From an uncultured Roseibium sp. (GTDB lineage Bacteria > Pseudomonadota > Alphaproteobacteria > Rhizobiales > Stappiaceae): 64,000 nucleotides of DNA. Of the stretch, positions 26,372 to 35,566 are shown one piece after another. The notes below the pieces were generated by a model. That model was not told where the DNA came from. It did no database searches and saw only the letters and a list, made by a program, of their open reading frames with translations. Within the stretch, counting starts at the first letter, position 1. Every line of letters begins with the position of its first letter. The stretch spans positions 62,001 to 126,000 of the forward strand of contig NZ_OY780956.1 of NCBI RefSeq assembly GCF_963675985.1, read 5' to 3'. Made by a program: the position numbers and the translations under genes.

Positions 26372-27421
26372 ATGTCTTCCAGGAAAACAACTTCGGGTCT
26401 TCTGACCCCGTCGCGCCGGCACTTTCTGCAGCTTTCGGGCATGGCCGCTGCCAGCACGCTCGCAATGCCTTACGTGGCGCGCGCGCAGGAAAAGGTGCTT
26501 TACGTGAATTCATGGGGCGGTCCCTGGCTGGAAGCGGCCACGGCCAACCTGTTCGAGCCGTTTACCGCGGAAACCGGCATTGAAATCCGCACGGTTTCTC
26601 CCGTGTCCTTTGCCAAGCTCGCCGCGCAGCAGAAGACCGGTGTCTATGAATTCGACGTGACGACACTCGGCGGCGGCGACATTCTGCGCGCCGACAATGC
26701 CGGGATCATCGAACCCCTGACGGCCCCTTACGATGGCGGCTTGTTCCACAACGGCGTCGCTTCCCACGCCTTCGCGACGGTCATGGCCTGGCGCACCGAC
26801 ACCATCAAGGGCACACCCAAGAGCTGGGCCGACTTCTGGGACGTGGAGACCTTCCCCGGTGGCCGCTCGCTGCAGCGTTATGCGGCCCGTGTCCTGCCGA
26901 TCGCACTTCTGGCCGACGGTGTGGCGATCGAAGATCTCTATCCGCTGGATATCGACCGTGCGTTCGCCTCTCTCGACAAGATCAAGCCGCATATCCGTGT
27001 GTGGTGGACGGCCGGCGCCCAGTCGACGCAGATCCTGCGTGACGGCGAAGTCGACATGATCGGTATCTGGCACGGCCGCTACTACGAGGCCGAGGACGCC
27101 GGTGCTCCGGTCGCCATGACCTGGAACCAGGCGGAAATCGATCGGGCATACTGGGTCGTTGCCAAAGATACGCCGAACATGGATGCCGCGAAGGCGTTCG
27201 TTGAATTCGCTACCTCCGCGAAGCCGCTTGCAGGCTTCGTGAGCGAGGCGAATTACGGCGCGCTCAATCCGGCCGCGAACGACCTGATCGATGCCGAAAA
27301 CGCCAAGCGTATGCCGACCTCGCCGGACAACTATCCGCTGGTGTTCGAGCAGGACATGGATAACTGGGGCGGAGATCCCCATGAAGTGTCCATGCGCTTC
27401 GACGAGTGGCTCGCGAGCTGA
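26372..27421 (+). CDS. Polyamine-type ABC transporter solute-binding protein (PotD type)
   Basis: This periplasmic binding protein carries a twin-arginine signal (SRRHFLQLSGMAAAS) ending near VARAQ. The mature domain begins VLYVNSWGGPWLEAATANLF and contains WRTDTIKGTPKSWADFWD, both typical of the PotD/SBP_bac_8 group. It opens a four-gene transporter set downstream of the dipeptidase homologue, which suggests that the imported solute is the dipeptidase or aminotransferase substrate, or its precursor. A ribosome site (AAAGAGGGG) precedes the ATG. Length 349 residues, normal for the family. Confidence 0.92.
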   Translation: MSSRKTTSGLLTPSRRHFLQLSGMAAASTLAMPYVARAQEKVLYVNSWGGPWLEAATANLFEPFTAETGIEIRTVSPVSFAKLAAQQKTGVYEFDVTTLGGGDILRADNAGIIEPLTAPYDGGLFHNGVASHAFATVMAWRTDTIKGTPKSWADFWDVETFPGGRSLQRYAARVLPIALLADGVAIEDLYPLDIDRAFASLDKIKPHIRVWWTAGAQSTQILRDGEVDMIGIWHGRYYEAEDAGAPVAMTWNQAEIDRAYWVVAKDTPNMDAAKAFVEFATSAKPLAGFVSEANYGALNPAANDLIDAENAKRMPTSPDNYPLVFEQDMDNWGGDPHEVSMRFDEWLAS

Positions 27422-27453
27422 CCCTGAAACGACCTGCACGAGGAGACGCGGCG

Positions 27454-28302
27454 ATGGGACGGACAATCGCGCATCTGGCCGAACGAAAAAATCTCTGGCC
27501 CTGGCTTTTGCTTCTACCCCTGGCCGCCTATCTCCTCGTGTTCTTCGCCATTCCTTTGGCGGAGGTGGTCATCATGAGCGTGACAGAGCCGAAGCCGGGC
27601 CTGGCCAACTACGAAAAGGTCCTGACCGGCAGTCTCTACAGAAAGGTGTTTCTCAACACCTTCATGACCGCCGGTCTTGTGACGGTCTGCTGTCTTCTGG
27701 TGGGCTACCCGCTGGCCTATCTGATGGCTCATTCCAGCAAGCGAACGGCAGCTCTCATTTTGCTGCTCGTCACAATGAGCTTCTGGACCAGCTTCCTGGT
27801 GCGCACCTACGCCTGGATGGTGCTGCTTGGAAACAGCGGTCCCCTGATCTGGTTTCTTCAGACGATCGGTATCACGGACCCGCCGCAGCTCCTGTTCACC
27901 CGGTTTTCCTCCACGCTTGCGATGGTGCACATCCTGGCGCCCTACATGATCATGAACATCTATTCGATGATGCAGAAGATCGATCCGTCGCTGATAAAGT
28001 CGGCTGAAAGCCTTGGCGCACGGGGTGGATCGCTGTTCCGTCATGTCTATCTGCCGCTGACGGCGCCCGGTATCGCCAACGGTTCCATCCTGGTCTTCGT
28101 GATCTGCCTCGGTTTCTACGTGACGCCGGTCCTGCTCGGCAGTCCGCGCGAGCAAATGGCCGCGGGGTTGATCGGTCATCAGATCGAGGAATTCCTGGCT
28201 TTCGGCCTCGGGTCCGCCATGGCGATCGTGCTGCTCGTCATCACCCTGGCCATCCTGTTCATCTATCACCGCCGTTTCGGCCTCGACAAACTGTGGGGTT
28301 GA
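27454..28302 (+). CDS. Polyamine-type ABC transporter permease (PotB type)
   Basis: This inner-membrane subunit has six predicted spans and a PotB-like layout: an N-terminal cytoplasmic arm, LLLPLAAYLLVFFAIPLAEV as first span, and an EAA loop (LIKSAESLGARGGSLFRHVYLPL). I chose the ATG preceded by AGGAGACG rather than the in-frame GTG overlapping the binding-protein end. It is followed one base later by the second permease, so the two are coupled. Confidence 0.92.
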   Translation: MGRTIAHLAERKNLWPWLLLLPLAAYLLVFFAIPLAEVVIMSVTEPKPGLANYEKVLTGSLYRKVFLNTFMTAGLVTVCCLLVGYPLAYLMAHSSKRTAALILLLVTMSFWTSFLVRTYAWMVLLGNSGPLIWFLQTIGITDPPQLLFTRFSSTLAMVHILAPYMIMNIYSMMQKIDPSLIKSAESLGARGGSLFRHVYLPLTAPGIANGSILVFVICLGFYVTPVLLGSPREQMAAGLIGHQIEEFLAFGLGSAMAIVLLVITLAILFIYHRRFGLDKLWG

Positions 28303-28303
28303 T

Positions 28304-29107
28304 ATGAACCGCTTCTTCCGATGGTTCGGCATTGCCGTGGTGGTGTTCATCGCAGCACCCCTGGTCATCGTGGTGCCGATGTCCTTTTCCTCCGCGTCGT
28401 CCCTGCAGTTTCCGCCTCCCGGCTACTGGCTTGGCTACTACCACGCCTATTTCACCGACATGAGCTGGCTCCGGCCGACGTGGAACAGCATCATCATCGC
28501 CAGCGCCAACACCGTTTTGACCATGGCCCTGGTGATCCCGGCGACCTTTGCCCTTGTGCGGCACCGGTTCGTCGGCAAGAGCGTGGCGAACCTGATGATG
28601 CTGATGCCGATGGCGGTTCCGCATATCGTCATGGCGGTCGGCTATTACTCCTATTTCGGCGAGTTGGGGCTGGTGCATTCCCATATGGGCGTGATCCTGG
28701 CGCATAGCTGCCTGTCCGTGCCGATCGCCTTTCTGGTGCTCTCCGCCAATCTCAAGGGCTTCGACCGGACGCTGGAACGGGCCGCCCTCAGCCTGGGCGC
28801 CACCCCGGCGAAGACCTTCATTCACGTCACGCTGCCGATCCTGCGGCCCGGCATCCTGATCAGCGCGCTGTTCGCCTTCATCCAGTCCTTCGACGAAACT
28901 GTCGTTGCCATCTTCATCTCGGGCCGAAACGCGGAGACATTGCCGCGCAAGATGTTCGACAGCATCCGGCAGGAAGCCGATCCCGTCATCGCGGTGATCT
29001 CGTCGCTCCTGTTCGCGATCGTCATCGCGGCCCTGATCTCCCCCCATCTGGTCGCGCTCCTGCGCCGGCTGTTCAATCGTGCGCCGTCCGCGGCGGACAC
29101 GGCCTGA
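28304..29107 (+). CDS. Polyamine-type ABC transporter permease (PotC type)
   Basis: This is the second membrane subunit. It has the PotC opening APLVIVVPMSFSSASSLQFP with PPPGYWLGYYHAYF, six spans, and an EAA loop (LERAALSLGATPAKTFIHVTLPI). The C-terminal region SALFAFIQSFDETVVAIFIS is family-typical. It overlaps nothing but sits in a tight row between permease and ATPase. At 267 residues it is normal for the family. Confidence 0.92.
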   Translation: MNRFFRWFGIAVVVFIAAPLVIVVPMSFSSASSLQFPPPGYWLGYYHAYFTDMSWLRPTWNSIIIASANTVLTMALVIPATFALVRHRFVGKSVANLMMLMPMAVPHIVMAVGYYSYFGELGLVHSHMGVILAHSCLSVPIAFLVLSANLKGFDRTLERAALSLGATPAKTFIHVTLPILRPGILISALFAFIQSFDETVVAIFISGRNAETLPRKMFDSIRQEADPVIAVISSLLFAIVIAALISPHLVALLRRLFNRAPSAADTA

Positions 29108-29130
29108 AATCGAAATTTTCCGGAGTTGTC

Positions 29131-30201
29131 ATGAGCAGTTACCTTCAGCTTTCAGGCATCAACAAGACGTTCGATCAGTTCGTCGCGCTGGACAGCGTCG
29201 ACCTGCAGATCGAAAAAGGCGAGTTCGTCACGTTTCTCGGCCCGAGCGGGTCCGGCAAGACCACCACCTTGATGATCATCGCGGGCTTCGAGAAGGCTAC
29301 GCGCGGGACCGTCGAAATCGGTGGCGCGTCCCTGTCCGGGCTGGCCCCGCATGAGCGCAATATCGGCATCGTGTTCCAGAACTATGCCCTGTTTCCGCAC
29401 AAGACCGCGGAGGACAATGTCTATTTCCCGCTGCAGATGCGGGGTGTGAAGCGCGCCGAGGGTCTGGCAAAGGCCCGCGAAATGCTCGAGCTTGTCGGCC
29501 TGCAGGGGTTCAGCCACCGCTATCCGAAGGAACTTTCCGGCGGTCAGCAGCAGCGTGTCGCCCTTGCCCGTGCGCTTGTCTTTGAACCCTCGCTTCTGCT
29601 GCTCGACGAACCGCTCGGCGCGCTCGACAAGAACCTGCGTGAGCAGATGCAGATCGAGATCAAGCGGATCCAGAAGCAGCTTGGCGTCACCACCATCTTC
29701 GTCACCCATGACCAGACCGAGGCCATGTCCATGTCCGACCGGATCGTGGTGTTCGAAAAGGGCAAGATCCAGCAGGCGGGCACGCCGCTCGACATCTACC
29801 ACCGCCCGGAAACGACCTTCGTTGCCGGCTTCATCGGTGAAAGCAATCTGATCCCGGCCCGGATCACCGACGTTTCCGCCGGCACCGCGACCAGCGACGT
29901 CCTCGGTGTCTGCGCCTATGCGGCCGACGATCAGGTCGATGTCACCGCCGGCCAGAATGTCACCCTGCTGATCCGGCCCGAGCACATCAAGCTGTCGCGC
30001 AAGGCGGTCGAAGGCCGCAAGAATGTCTCCATGGATGTCGAGACGATCGTCAACTACGGCGACAACGCCCTGGTGATCGGCCGGGTCGGTGGCTTTTCCA
30101 TGCGGGTGAGGGTGCTCGGTGCCGATGTGGTGATCATCAAGGAGGGCGAAGTCTGCAATATCAGCTGGCTGCCCGAATCCGTATTTGTAATCGACCGCTA
30201 G
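29131..30201 (+). CDS. Polyamine-type ABC transporter ATPase (PotA type)
   Basis: This is the energising subunit of the second POPT-family importer in the window. Walker A is GPSGSGKTT, signature LSGGQQQR, Walker B LLLLDEPLGALD, H-loop IFVTHDQTEAMSMSD. The TOBE domain occupies roughly residues 235-356 (LIRPEHIKLS at its core). Its protein differs clearly from the ATPase in the first polyamine-type operon, so the two systems are not a recent local duplication. A ribosome site (CCGGAG) precedes the ATG. A small Rid-family gene follows after about 85 bases. Confidence 0.93.
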   Translation: MSSYLQLSGINKTFDQFVALDSVDLQIEKGEFVTFLGPSGSGKTTTLMIIAGFEKATRGTVEIGGASLSGLAPHERNIGIVFQNYALFPHKTAEDNVYFPLQMRGVKRAEGLAKAREMLELVGLQGFSHRYPKELSGGQQQRVALARALVFEPSLLLLDEPLGALDKNLREQMQIEIKRIQKQLGVTTIFVTHDQTEAMSMSDRIVVFEKGKIQQAGTPLDIYHRPETTFVAGFIGESNLIPARITDVSAGTATSDVLGVCAYAADDQVDVTAGQNVTLLIRPEHIKLSRKAVEGRKNVSMDVETIVNYGDNALVIGRVGGFSMRVRVLGADVVIIKEGEVCNISWLPESVFVIDR

Positions 30202-30287
30202 ATCGGCCTCCCGGAAATACGCTGCCGCACGGCGCGCAAAATCAATCCCGACACCGGCTTCTTACCCCGGAAGGTATAAGGAAAGAG

Positions 30288-30665
30288 ATGGAAGACATCG
30301 CGAACATGATCCAGCGTTTCGGGCAAAGCCAGCGGGCGAGTCTTGCCGTGACTTATAACGGAACCGGTTATTTCGCCGTAACTCCGAACGCACCTTATGA
30401 TCCTGAGCTGTCGACGGCGGAACAGGCCGTTCAGCTCCTCAAAAAGGCGGATGCGCGGTTGGCGGAGATCGGCTCCGGCAAGGACAAGCTGCTGTTCGTC
30501 GCGATCATCCTTGCGGATATCGGGGATGTGGCAGATTTCAATGAAGTCTGGGACGAATGGGTGGCTGGTATCGCGCCGCCGTCGCGCGCCTGTTTTCAGA
30601 GCCAGCTTGCCAATCCGGCATTGAAAGTCGAAATGATCATGGTCTGCGCCAGCGAGGCCGGTTGA
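30288..30665 (+). CDS. Rid-family (RidA/YjgF/UK114) protein
   Basis: Rid proteins are small trimeric enzymes that hydrolyse reactive enamine/imine intermediates made by PLP enzymes, or act on related imines. The signature is at the C-terminus, PPSRACFQSQLANPALKVE, with the arginine that binds the substrate carboxylate. DIADFNEVWDEWV-like spacing before it is also typical. The length of 125 residues fits. Placement next to an FAD dehydrogenase, a GabT-like transaminase and amine transport supports a role in clearing imines formed during amine or amino-acid breakdown. It is separated by four bases from the next gene. Confidence 0.88.
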   Translation: MEDIANMIQRFGQSQRASLAVTYNGTGYFAVTPNAPYDPELSTAEQAVQLLKKADARLAEIGSGKDKLLFVAIILADIGDVADFNEVWDEWVAGIAPPSRACFQSQLANPALKVEMIMVCASEAG

Positions 30666-30669
30666 AACC

Positions 30670-32052
30670 ATGCATGAGCGCCGATCGGATGTGACCTTGA
30701 TTGATCGGCTGCGTCAGTCCGGCGAAGATCTCGGGCTTTTGACCGAAACCGGGGACAAGGCCAGTTACCTCGCGGATGGGACCCGGCGCGAAGGGAGCGA
30801 ACCGTCAATCGTCATCCGGCCGAAGACAACCGCGAGTGTCTCCTTCGCCCTGAAGACCTGTCATGAATTCCGGCAGCCGGTTGCCCTTCAGGGTGGGCTG
30901 ACCGGACTGTCCGGCGGAGCCCGTCCTCGGGCGGGCGAAGTTGTCCTGTCCCTCGAACGAATGTCGGCCCTCGAAGCCGTCGATCAGGAGGACGCAAGCG
31001 TTATCGCCGAGGCCGGTGTCTCGCTTCAGGCCGTGCAGGAGGCCGCGGACCGGGCAGATCTCATGGTCGGTGTCGATATCGGCGCAAGAGGGAGTGCGAC
31101 CATCGGTGGCGCGATCTCGACCAATGCCGGCGGAATCCGGGTCTTGCGCTATGGCATGTTCCGCGAACAGGTGACGGGCGTGGAGGTTGTTCTCGCGGAT
31201 GGCACCATAGTGTCGTCGATGCGCGGCCTTGCAAAGGACAACACCGGTCTTGATCTCCGGCATCTGGTGATCGGAACCGAGGGAACGTACGGGGTGGTTA
31301 CCAGGGCCAGACTGAGGCTCCATCCGAAGCCTTCATTTTCCAGAAATGCCCTCTGCGCCGTTTCTTCGGCTGATGGTGCCATGGACCTCCTGAAGCATAT
31401 GCGCGGCGCTCTGGGGCCGACGCTGAGCGCTTTCGAAGGTATCTGGCCGGAGACTTACGAAGGTGCGGCCACGTTTTGCGGGATAAGGCCACTCGAAACT
31501 GGCGCCGAGCTGTATGTTCTTCTGGAGATGCAGGGATTTGGGAACGCAAGCAATCCTGAAGCCCTGGAAGACGCGCTGATGAAGGCTTGTGACAAAGGCC
31601 TCTGCAGTGACTGTGTCGTTTCCCAGTCCGGGCGCGACTTCGACAATATCTGGGCCGTTCGCGAAGCCTGTCCGGAGTATACCTTTTCGCTCGGCAGGCT
31701 CCGGGGCCATGATATCAGCCTGCCTCCGCAGCGGATCCGGAAGTTCGTGGAGGTTGCCAGGAGGGAGATAGCCAGGATCGATCCCGGGGCCACGGTTCAT
31801 ATCTACGGTCACCTTGGCGATGGCAATCTGCATTTCATCCTGAATTCCGGTGTGCCTGATCAGGTGTCACCGGCGATCTACCGGCTGGCAGCGGAATTCG
31901 GCGGGACCATCTCCGCGGAGCATGGCGTCGGCTTTGACAAGACTCCTTATTTGCCGCTTGTGCGAAGCGAGAAAGAAATAGATCTGATGCGCCGCGTAAA
32001 ACAGGTGCTCGATCCGGAGGGGCTGCTCAACCCTGGACGTATATTCAGCTGA
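30670..32052 (+). CDS. FAD-linked 2-hydroxyacid dehydrogenase (GlcD/D-lactate or D-2-hydroxyglutarate type)
   Basis: This flavoenzyme oxidises a 2-hydroxy acid to the 2-oxo acid. The N-terminal FAD-binding type 4 domain shows VALQGGLTGLSGGARP and GARGSATIGGAISTNAGG. The FAD-oxidase C-terminal domain has the metal-binding HIYGHLGDGNLHF and EHGVGFDK. The ending DPEGLLNPGRIF is diagnostic. The length of 460 residues is normal. Family members act on D-2-hydroxyglutarate, D-lactate or glycolate; the sequence alone does not decide. It is the last gene of the long cluster and could feed a 2-oxo acid to the aminotransferase or TPP enzyme. Confidence 0.88.
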   Translation: MHERRSDVTLIDRLRQSGEDLGLLTETGDKASYLADGTRREGSEPSIVIRPKTTASVSFALKTCHEFRQPVALQGGLTGLSGGARPRAGEVVLSLERMSALEAVDQEDASVIAEAGVSLQAVQEAADRADLMVGVDIGARGSATIGGAISTNAGGIRVLRYGMFREQVTGVEVVLADGTIVSSMRGLAKDNTGLDLRHLVIGTEGTYGVVTRARLRLHPKPSFSRNALCAVSSADGAMDLLKHMRGALGPTLSAFEGIWPETYEGAATFCGIRPLETGAELYVLLEMQGFGNASNPEALEDALMKACDKGLCSDCVVSQSGRDFDNIWAVREACPEYTFSLGRLRGHDISLPPQRIRKFVEVARREIARIDPGATVHIYGHLGDGNLHFILNSGVPDQVSPAIYRLAAEFGGTISAEHGVGFDKTPYLPLVRSEKEIDLMRRVKQVLDPEGLLNPGRIFS

Positions 32053-32498
32053 ATTTACCCGCCGGTCCGTGACTGTCGAATTTCAGCGTAATCGACAATC
32101 GGGAAGTCGGTCAGATACCTCGCCGAATTGGGCTACCTGAAATGGACGAAACTGGCGCAGCAGTGCTCTCTGCCTATGTGTCGATGCCATCTTTGGCTTT
32201 TAAGAGCATACGCTTCCGCGGCCGTGATTGAGCGTCCGAACTTCTCCTGTGAGGCAACGACATGGCGGAAGACTTTCTGATCGTGCTCGGCTTCAAGCCC
32301 GGTCAATTCCGGCGAACTGCTCATCGCGAACCTCAGCTGCACATGAGCCCGTGAGTTTATGCTTTCATTGGCGGACAGGCGGTCGAAAGAGGACAAATTT
32401 TCCGACAAGCGCCGGAGGCTTGAAGCGATCGAAAAAAACGCCAATGACGCGATGGCGACCGTCTCGCGCATCGGAGAGGCCGCCTGAAGCCGACCATT
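32053..32498. other. Degraded intergenic segment
   Basis: About 450 bases hold no gene I can support. A plus-strand frame at 32359-32487 could encode 42 charged residues (SLADRRSKEDKFSDKRRRLE). Other frames nearby show short protein-like pieces interrupted by stops, such as NSGELLIANLSCT, which suggests a decayed gene. It marks the edge between the catabolic cluster and the mobile region. Confidence 0.4.
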
Positions 32499-32999
32499 CT
32501 ACCGCAGCCGATCCTCGTCATCGATCAGCTCAAGGCTAGCCGATCCCACTTCGGCCCATTTCCATAGGACTAGGTTCCTGTCGTTCGAACCGGGTCCCTT
32601 CGCGAAACTGCGAACGAGCAATCCATTGTACCCGGCCGCAATTAGTTTGCGGGCGAAGTGTTGCGTCCGTGCTTCCCCAGTTGTCCTCATCTGGTCACGC
32701 CAGCTTGGGTCTGCAACCGCGGCTTCGTCAAGACCCGCCGCGCCAAGTGCCTCCGCATCGCCTGTATCGAAAACCATCTCGATCCTGGCCCGATAGCAGA
32801 CCAGTGTCGTCGGTTGCAGATCGCCCACTTGGTTGGCCTCCCGCAAGGCAGTCAGCACAGATGTCGAAGCGTAGAGTGCCGGAACACTCTTGGGATTGAA
32901 CCGGCCGCCATAGAATTCTGCTCCGCGTCCCGACATCGGCTCGTGCGCGTAAACCGGATTGAGCGCCCGGTAGAGCTTTCCCGAATAGGTGAACGTCAC
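32499..32999 (-). CDS. RES-domain toxin of a type II toxin-antitoxin pair
   Basis: RES toxins degrade or modify NAD and stop growth until neutralised by an Xre/ParS-type antitoxin. The protein opens with LYRALNPVYAHEPMSGRGAE, followed by FYGGRFNPKS and the ALYAST...ALRE segment, which together carry the conserved Arg, Glu and Ser after which the family is named. At 166 residues it is the normal size. The start is a GTG two bases after the antitoxin stop, so the pair is coupled with antitoxin first, the usual order. Biochemical activity is inferred from family studies. Confidence 0.88.
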   Translation of the reverse strand: MTFTYSGKLYRALNPVYAHEPMSGRGAEFYGGRFNPKSVPALYASTSVLTALREANQVGDLQPTTLVCYRARIEMVFDTGDAEALGAAGLDEAAVADPSWRDQMRTTGEARTQHFARKLIAAGYNGLLVRSFAKGPGSNDRNLVLWKWAEVGSASLELIDDEDRLR

Positions 33000-33001
33000 G
33001 G

Positions 33002-33343
33002 TCAGGCGTAAACGCCGGCGTCGATGTAGCCCAGAACCTCCTCGGCGCGGCCTTTGCGGACGAGCTGCATCGCCGTTTGCCCGGAAAATCCCGACAGCGG
33101 TTCAGACCTGTACCAGGCATAGGCCATCAGGGCCGAACCGAAACGCGGCTCGACCTTGTTGACGATCTCTACCATCTCGCGCAGACGTCGTTGTGTCTTG
33201 TCCGAGCGCACTCTGTCCTTGCGTTGGATCGCATCCTTTCCGAGGCCGACCGTCCGCGCGATCTCCTCGCTTGTCGTGCGAAGAATACTCGCAATCTTGT
33301 TCGGCGCGAAAAGCCCGTGATCCGAATATTGCGCGAGGTCCAT
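33002..33343 (-). CDS. Xre/MbcA/ParS-type antitoxin partner of the RES toxin
   Basis: This protein neutralises the downstream RES toxin and probably represses the pair. The N-terminal half contains a helix-turn-helix-like segment (FAPNKIASILRTTSEEIARTVGLGKDAI). The C-terminal half is the DUF2384-type toxin-binding domain (EIVNKVEPRFGSALMAYAWY, ending EEVLGYIDAGVYA). The length of 113 residues is typical of the shorter form. It is followed two bases later by the toxin gene. The promoter must lie in the 140 bases between this gene and the IS481 relic. Confidence 0.88.
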   Translation of the reverse strand: MDLAQYSDHGLFAPNKIASILRTTSEEIARTVGLGKDAIQRKDRVRSDKTQRRLREMVEIVNKVEPRFGSALMAYAWYRSEPLSGFSGQTAMQLVRKGRAEEVLGYIDAGVYA

Positions 33344-33488
33344 GCTATCGCCTTTTCTCTTGCTTCAATTTATGACGTAAAATAGCGGCATTCAAGTGCT
33401 CTGGTTGTGAGCTTTCAACAGGATGTCCATTCGGGGCTTTGCGAGGAGACTGAAGTTACCACACTTCAAGCCTGCCCGGAGCACCCGA

Positions 33489-34500
33489 ATGAACATCTAC
33501 AAGAATGTCCGATTGACGCGGCTGACTCGGGAACGTCATGTTCAGTTGATGCTGAGCGAGCACACGCCGGAAAGCGCCTCACGGTTCGCTGGGGTGTGTC
33601 CACGGACTGCTCGAAAATGGCTCACCACTATCAAAATGAAGGCTTGTCCGGCCTCCAAGATCGATCCTCAAAGCCATCGAAACTGCGTCAGCCTACGGAC
33701 GCTAGGACAGTTGAACGCATTGTCACCCTGCGCCGTCAGCGTCCGACAGGCAAGCACATTGCCCGGGAGACCGGCGTGTCGCCTGCAACCGTTAGCCGAG
33801 TCCTCAAGCGTGCGGGACTGTCCCGGCTTAAGGACCTTGTGCCGGCCGCCCCAGTCCAGCGTTATGATGCGCCGCACCCGGCGACATGATCCACCTGGAC
33901 ATCAGGAAGCTCGGGCGCTTCTGGCGGACCGGTCACAGGATTACCGGGGATCGACACGGACAAAGTAACCAGCGGGCCAATGGAACTGCGCTTGGCTGGG
34001 AGTATGTTCACGTCGCCATCGACGATTATTCACGGGTGTCCTTCTCCCGCATACTGGCCGATGAGAAGGCCGAAAGCGCCACGGCCTATCTCAAGGCCGT
34101 CGTCGCTTACTACCGGACCCTGGGCGTGAAGGTTGTTCGCGTCATGACCGACAACGGCTCGTGCTATAGATCCAAAGCCTTCGCCAGAGCCTGCGAGGAC
34201 CTCAAGATCAAACACGTGCGCACCAAATCCTATACGCCCAAGACCAACGGCAAGGCAGAGCGCTTCATTCAAACCGCCCTGCGCGAATGGGCTTACGCAC
34301 GCGCTTATCAAACCTCTGATCAGCGCGCCGAAGACCTGAAATGGTGGACCCATATGTACAATTGGCCCAGGCCACCCGGTGGCATAAAAGACAAATCACC
34401 AATCAGTCGACTGGCAATCGATCAGGACAACCTATTGAGGCCCCACAGCGAGTCGCTGGCCGCATGGAGCGCACTCAGTAGGGGTTTATTGGTAGGATAG
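33489..34500 (+). pseudogene. IS481-family transposase, disrupted by frameshifts
   Basis: Three successive frames together rebuild an IS481 transposase of about 330 residues. The first has the N-terminal helix-turn-helix (MNIYKNVRLTRLTRERHV...SASRFAGVCPRTARKW). The second carries EGLSGLQDRSSKPSKLRQP and TGKHIARETGVSPATVSRVL. The third has the rve/DDE core (WEYVHVAIDDYSR, RVMTDNGSCYRSKAF, TPKTNGKAERFIQTALREW). Frame changes occur near 33610 and near 33886. The catalytic residues survive, but the protein cannot be made without two frame shifts. I could not define clear terminal repeats. Confidence 0.85.
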
Positions 34501-34935
34501 AGGAACGGCGGGGCTCAACAGGGGTTTGAGCGGGCAGAGAAACGCCGCCTCCGGAACTCTTGGTCGCACAGGACAGCGAGCAGCAGCACGAAAAGGTGTC
34601 CAACGGCGAGCGCACCAGCACCGGCTAACATGGCAGGGAAGGCCCAAAGCCGTCCGTCCTGGTAGCCGGTTTGACCGTGCAAATAGAATGCGCCTTGATA
34701 CTACGAAACCAAGGCGTTCAAAAGCATGGGCTTGCGGCGGGTAAACGGTTCGAAGCCGGTTTTCGTCTCGACCACGGAAGGCAACGCGCCATAGGCCAGA
34801 ACGGCTGCAAGGTCAATTCCTGTTTGTTCAATAGCTCATTCATGGCGTGTGCCTTTCCTTTTCGTGCGTGATCTGCCCCGTTATCATCCCGCACGTCATA
34901 GCGGAAAGATCAGGCCGTAGCATGGCCCGCCGTTA
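34501..34935. other. Gap with a possible membrane-protein relic on the minus strand
   Basis: No intact gene is visible. On the minus strand one frame reads, from high to low coordinates, TGIDLAAVLAYGALPSVVET, then a stop, then YQGAFYLHGQ and a hydrophobic stretch (LAGAGALAVGHLFVLLLAVL) before ending next to the IS481 relic. This looks like a decayed gene rather than chance, but I cannot name its family. Confidence 0.35.
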
Positions 34936-35265
34936 TCAGGTTGCGGACAGGTCGCGCTCACCTTCAAGGGTGGACGCTTTGACGGAATGAAAAGCCATGC
35001 GCAAACCAAGCGCTTTAGACACTTTCATGATGGTTTCAAGGGTCGGATTACCTTGGCCGGAAAGCGCCTTGTTGAGCCCTTCACGGCTAATCCCGGTATC
35101 TCGGGCAAGCTGGCTCATGTTGCGCGCGCGCGCCACGACACCCAAAGCATGGGCGATAACTGACGGGTCGTCATCTTCCATTGCGGCTTCAAGATATGCC
35201 TCAACGCGCGTTTCATCCGTCAGGTAGTCGGCGGAGTCATAGCGGGTAAGTTTCTCGGTGGTCAT
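34936..35265 (-). CDS. HigA-type antitoxin (XRE 'addiction module antidote')
   Basis: This is the DNA-binding antitoxin of a type II pair. The N-terminus (TRYDSADYLTDETRVEAYLE) is the family's toxin-contacting region. The helix-turn-helix follows (NMSQLARDTGISREGLNKALSGQGNPTLETIMKV). The start chosen overlaps the toxin stop by four bases (ATGA). The toxin gene comes first, which is the HigBA order. The protein probably represses the operon through the inverted repeat upstream of the toxin start. The 109-residue length fits. Confidence 0.88.
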   Translation of the reverse strand: MTTEKLTRYDSADYLTDETRVEAYLEAAMEDDDPSVIAHALGVVARARNMSQLARDTGISREGLNKALSGQGNPTLETIMKVSKALGLRMAFHSVKASTLEGERDLSAT

Positions 35266-35564
35266 AACTGATCCTTCCATTTCTCGGCCAAAGCCTTCGC
35301 GTTCTTAATGTCCCTCGACTGGCTGCCTTTGTCACCGCCGCACAAAAGCAGGATCACGATTGATCCCTTCTGCAGGAAATACACGCGATAGCCGGGGCCA
35401 TAGGCGATCCGAAGTTCCGACACGCCTTCGCCCACGTGCTTAACGTCGCCCGGATTGCCCATTGCCAAACGGTCCAGCCTGTCCGCGATGCGGGCGACGG
35501 CCCGACCATCCTTGAGCCGGGACAACCATTTGTCGAAATCGGCTGTGCGAAGTAGTTTAACCAT
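35262..35564 (-). CDS. RelE/ParE-superfamily toxin (HigB-like, Gp49 type)
   Basis: This small basic protein of the 'addiction module killer' group probably acts as a ribosome-dependent mRNA endonuclease. It shows FDKWLSRLKDGRAVARIADRL near the N-terminus and ends in the typical beta-sheet core (GVSELRIAYGPGYRVYFL, ILLLCGGDKGSQSRDI...AKALAEKW). I chose the ATG giving MVKLLRTADFDKW. The frame is open 12 codons further, but that lies in the operator. It overlaps the antitoxin gene by four bases. Enzymatic activity is inferred from family members. Confidence 0.88.
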   Translation of the reverse strand: MVKLLRTADFDKWLSRLKDGRAVARIADRLDRLAMGNPGDVKHVGEGVSELRIAYGPGYRVYFLQKGSIVILLLCGGDKGSQSRDIKNAKALAEKWKDQL

Positions 35565-35566
35565 GA

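Noticed and set aside
32133..32471. 112-residue minus-strand frame next to the RES/Xre pair
   Set aside because: No family similarity or ribosome site; the region looks decayed on both strands.
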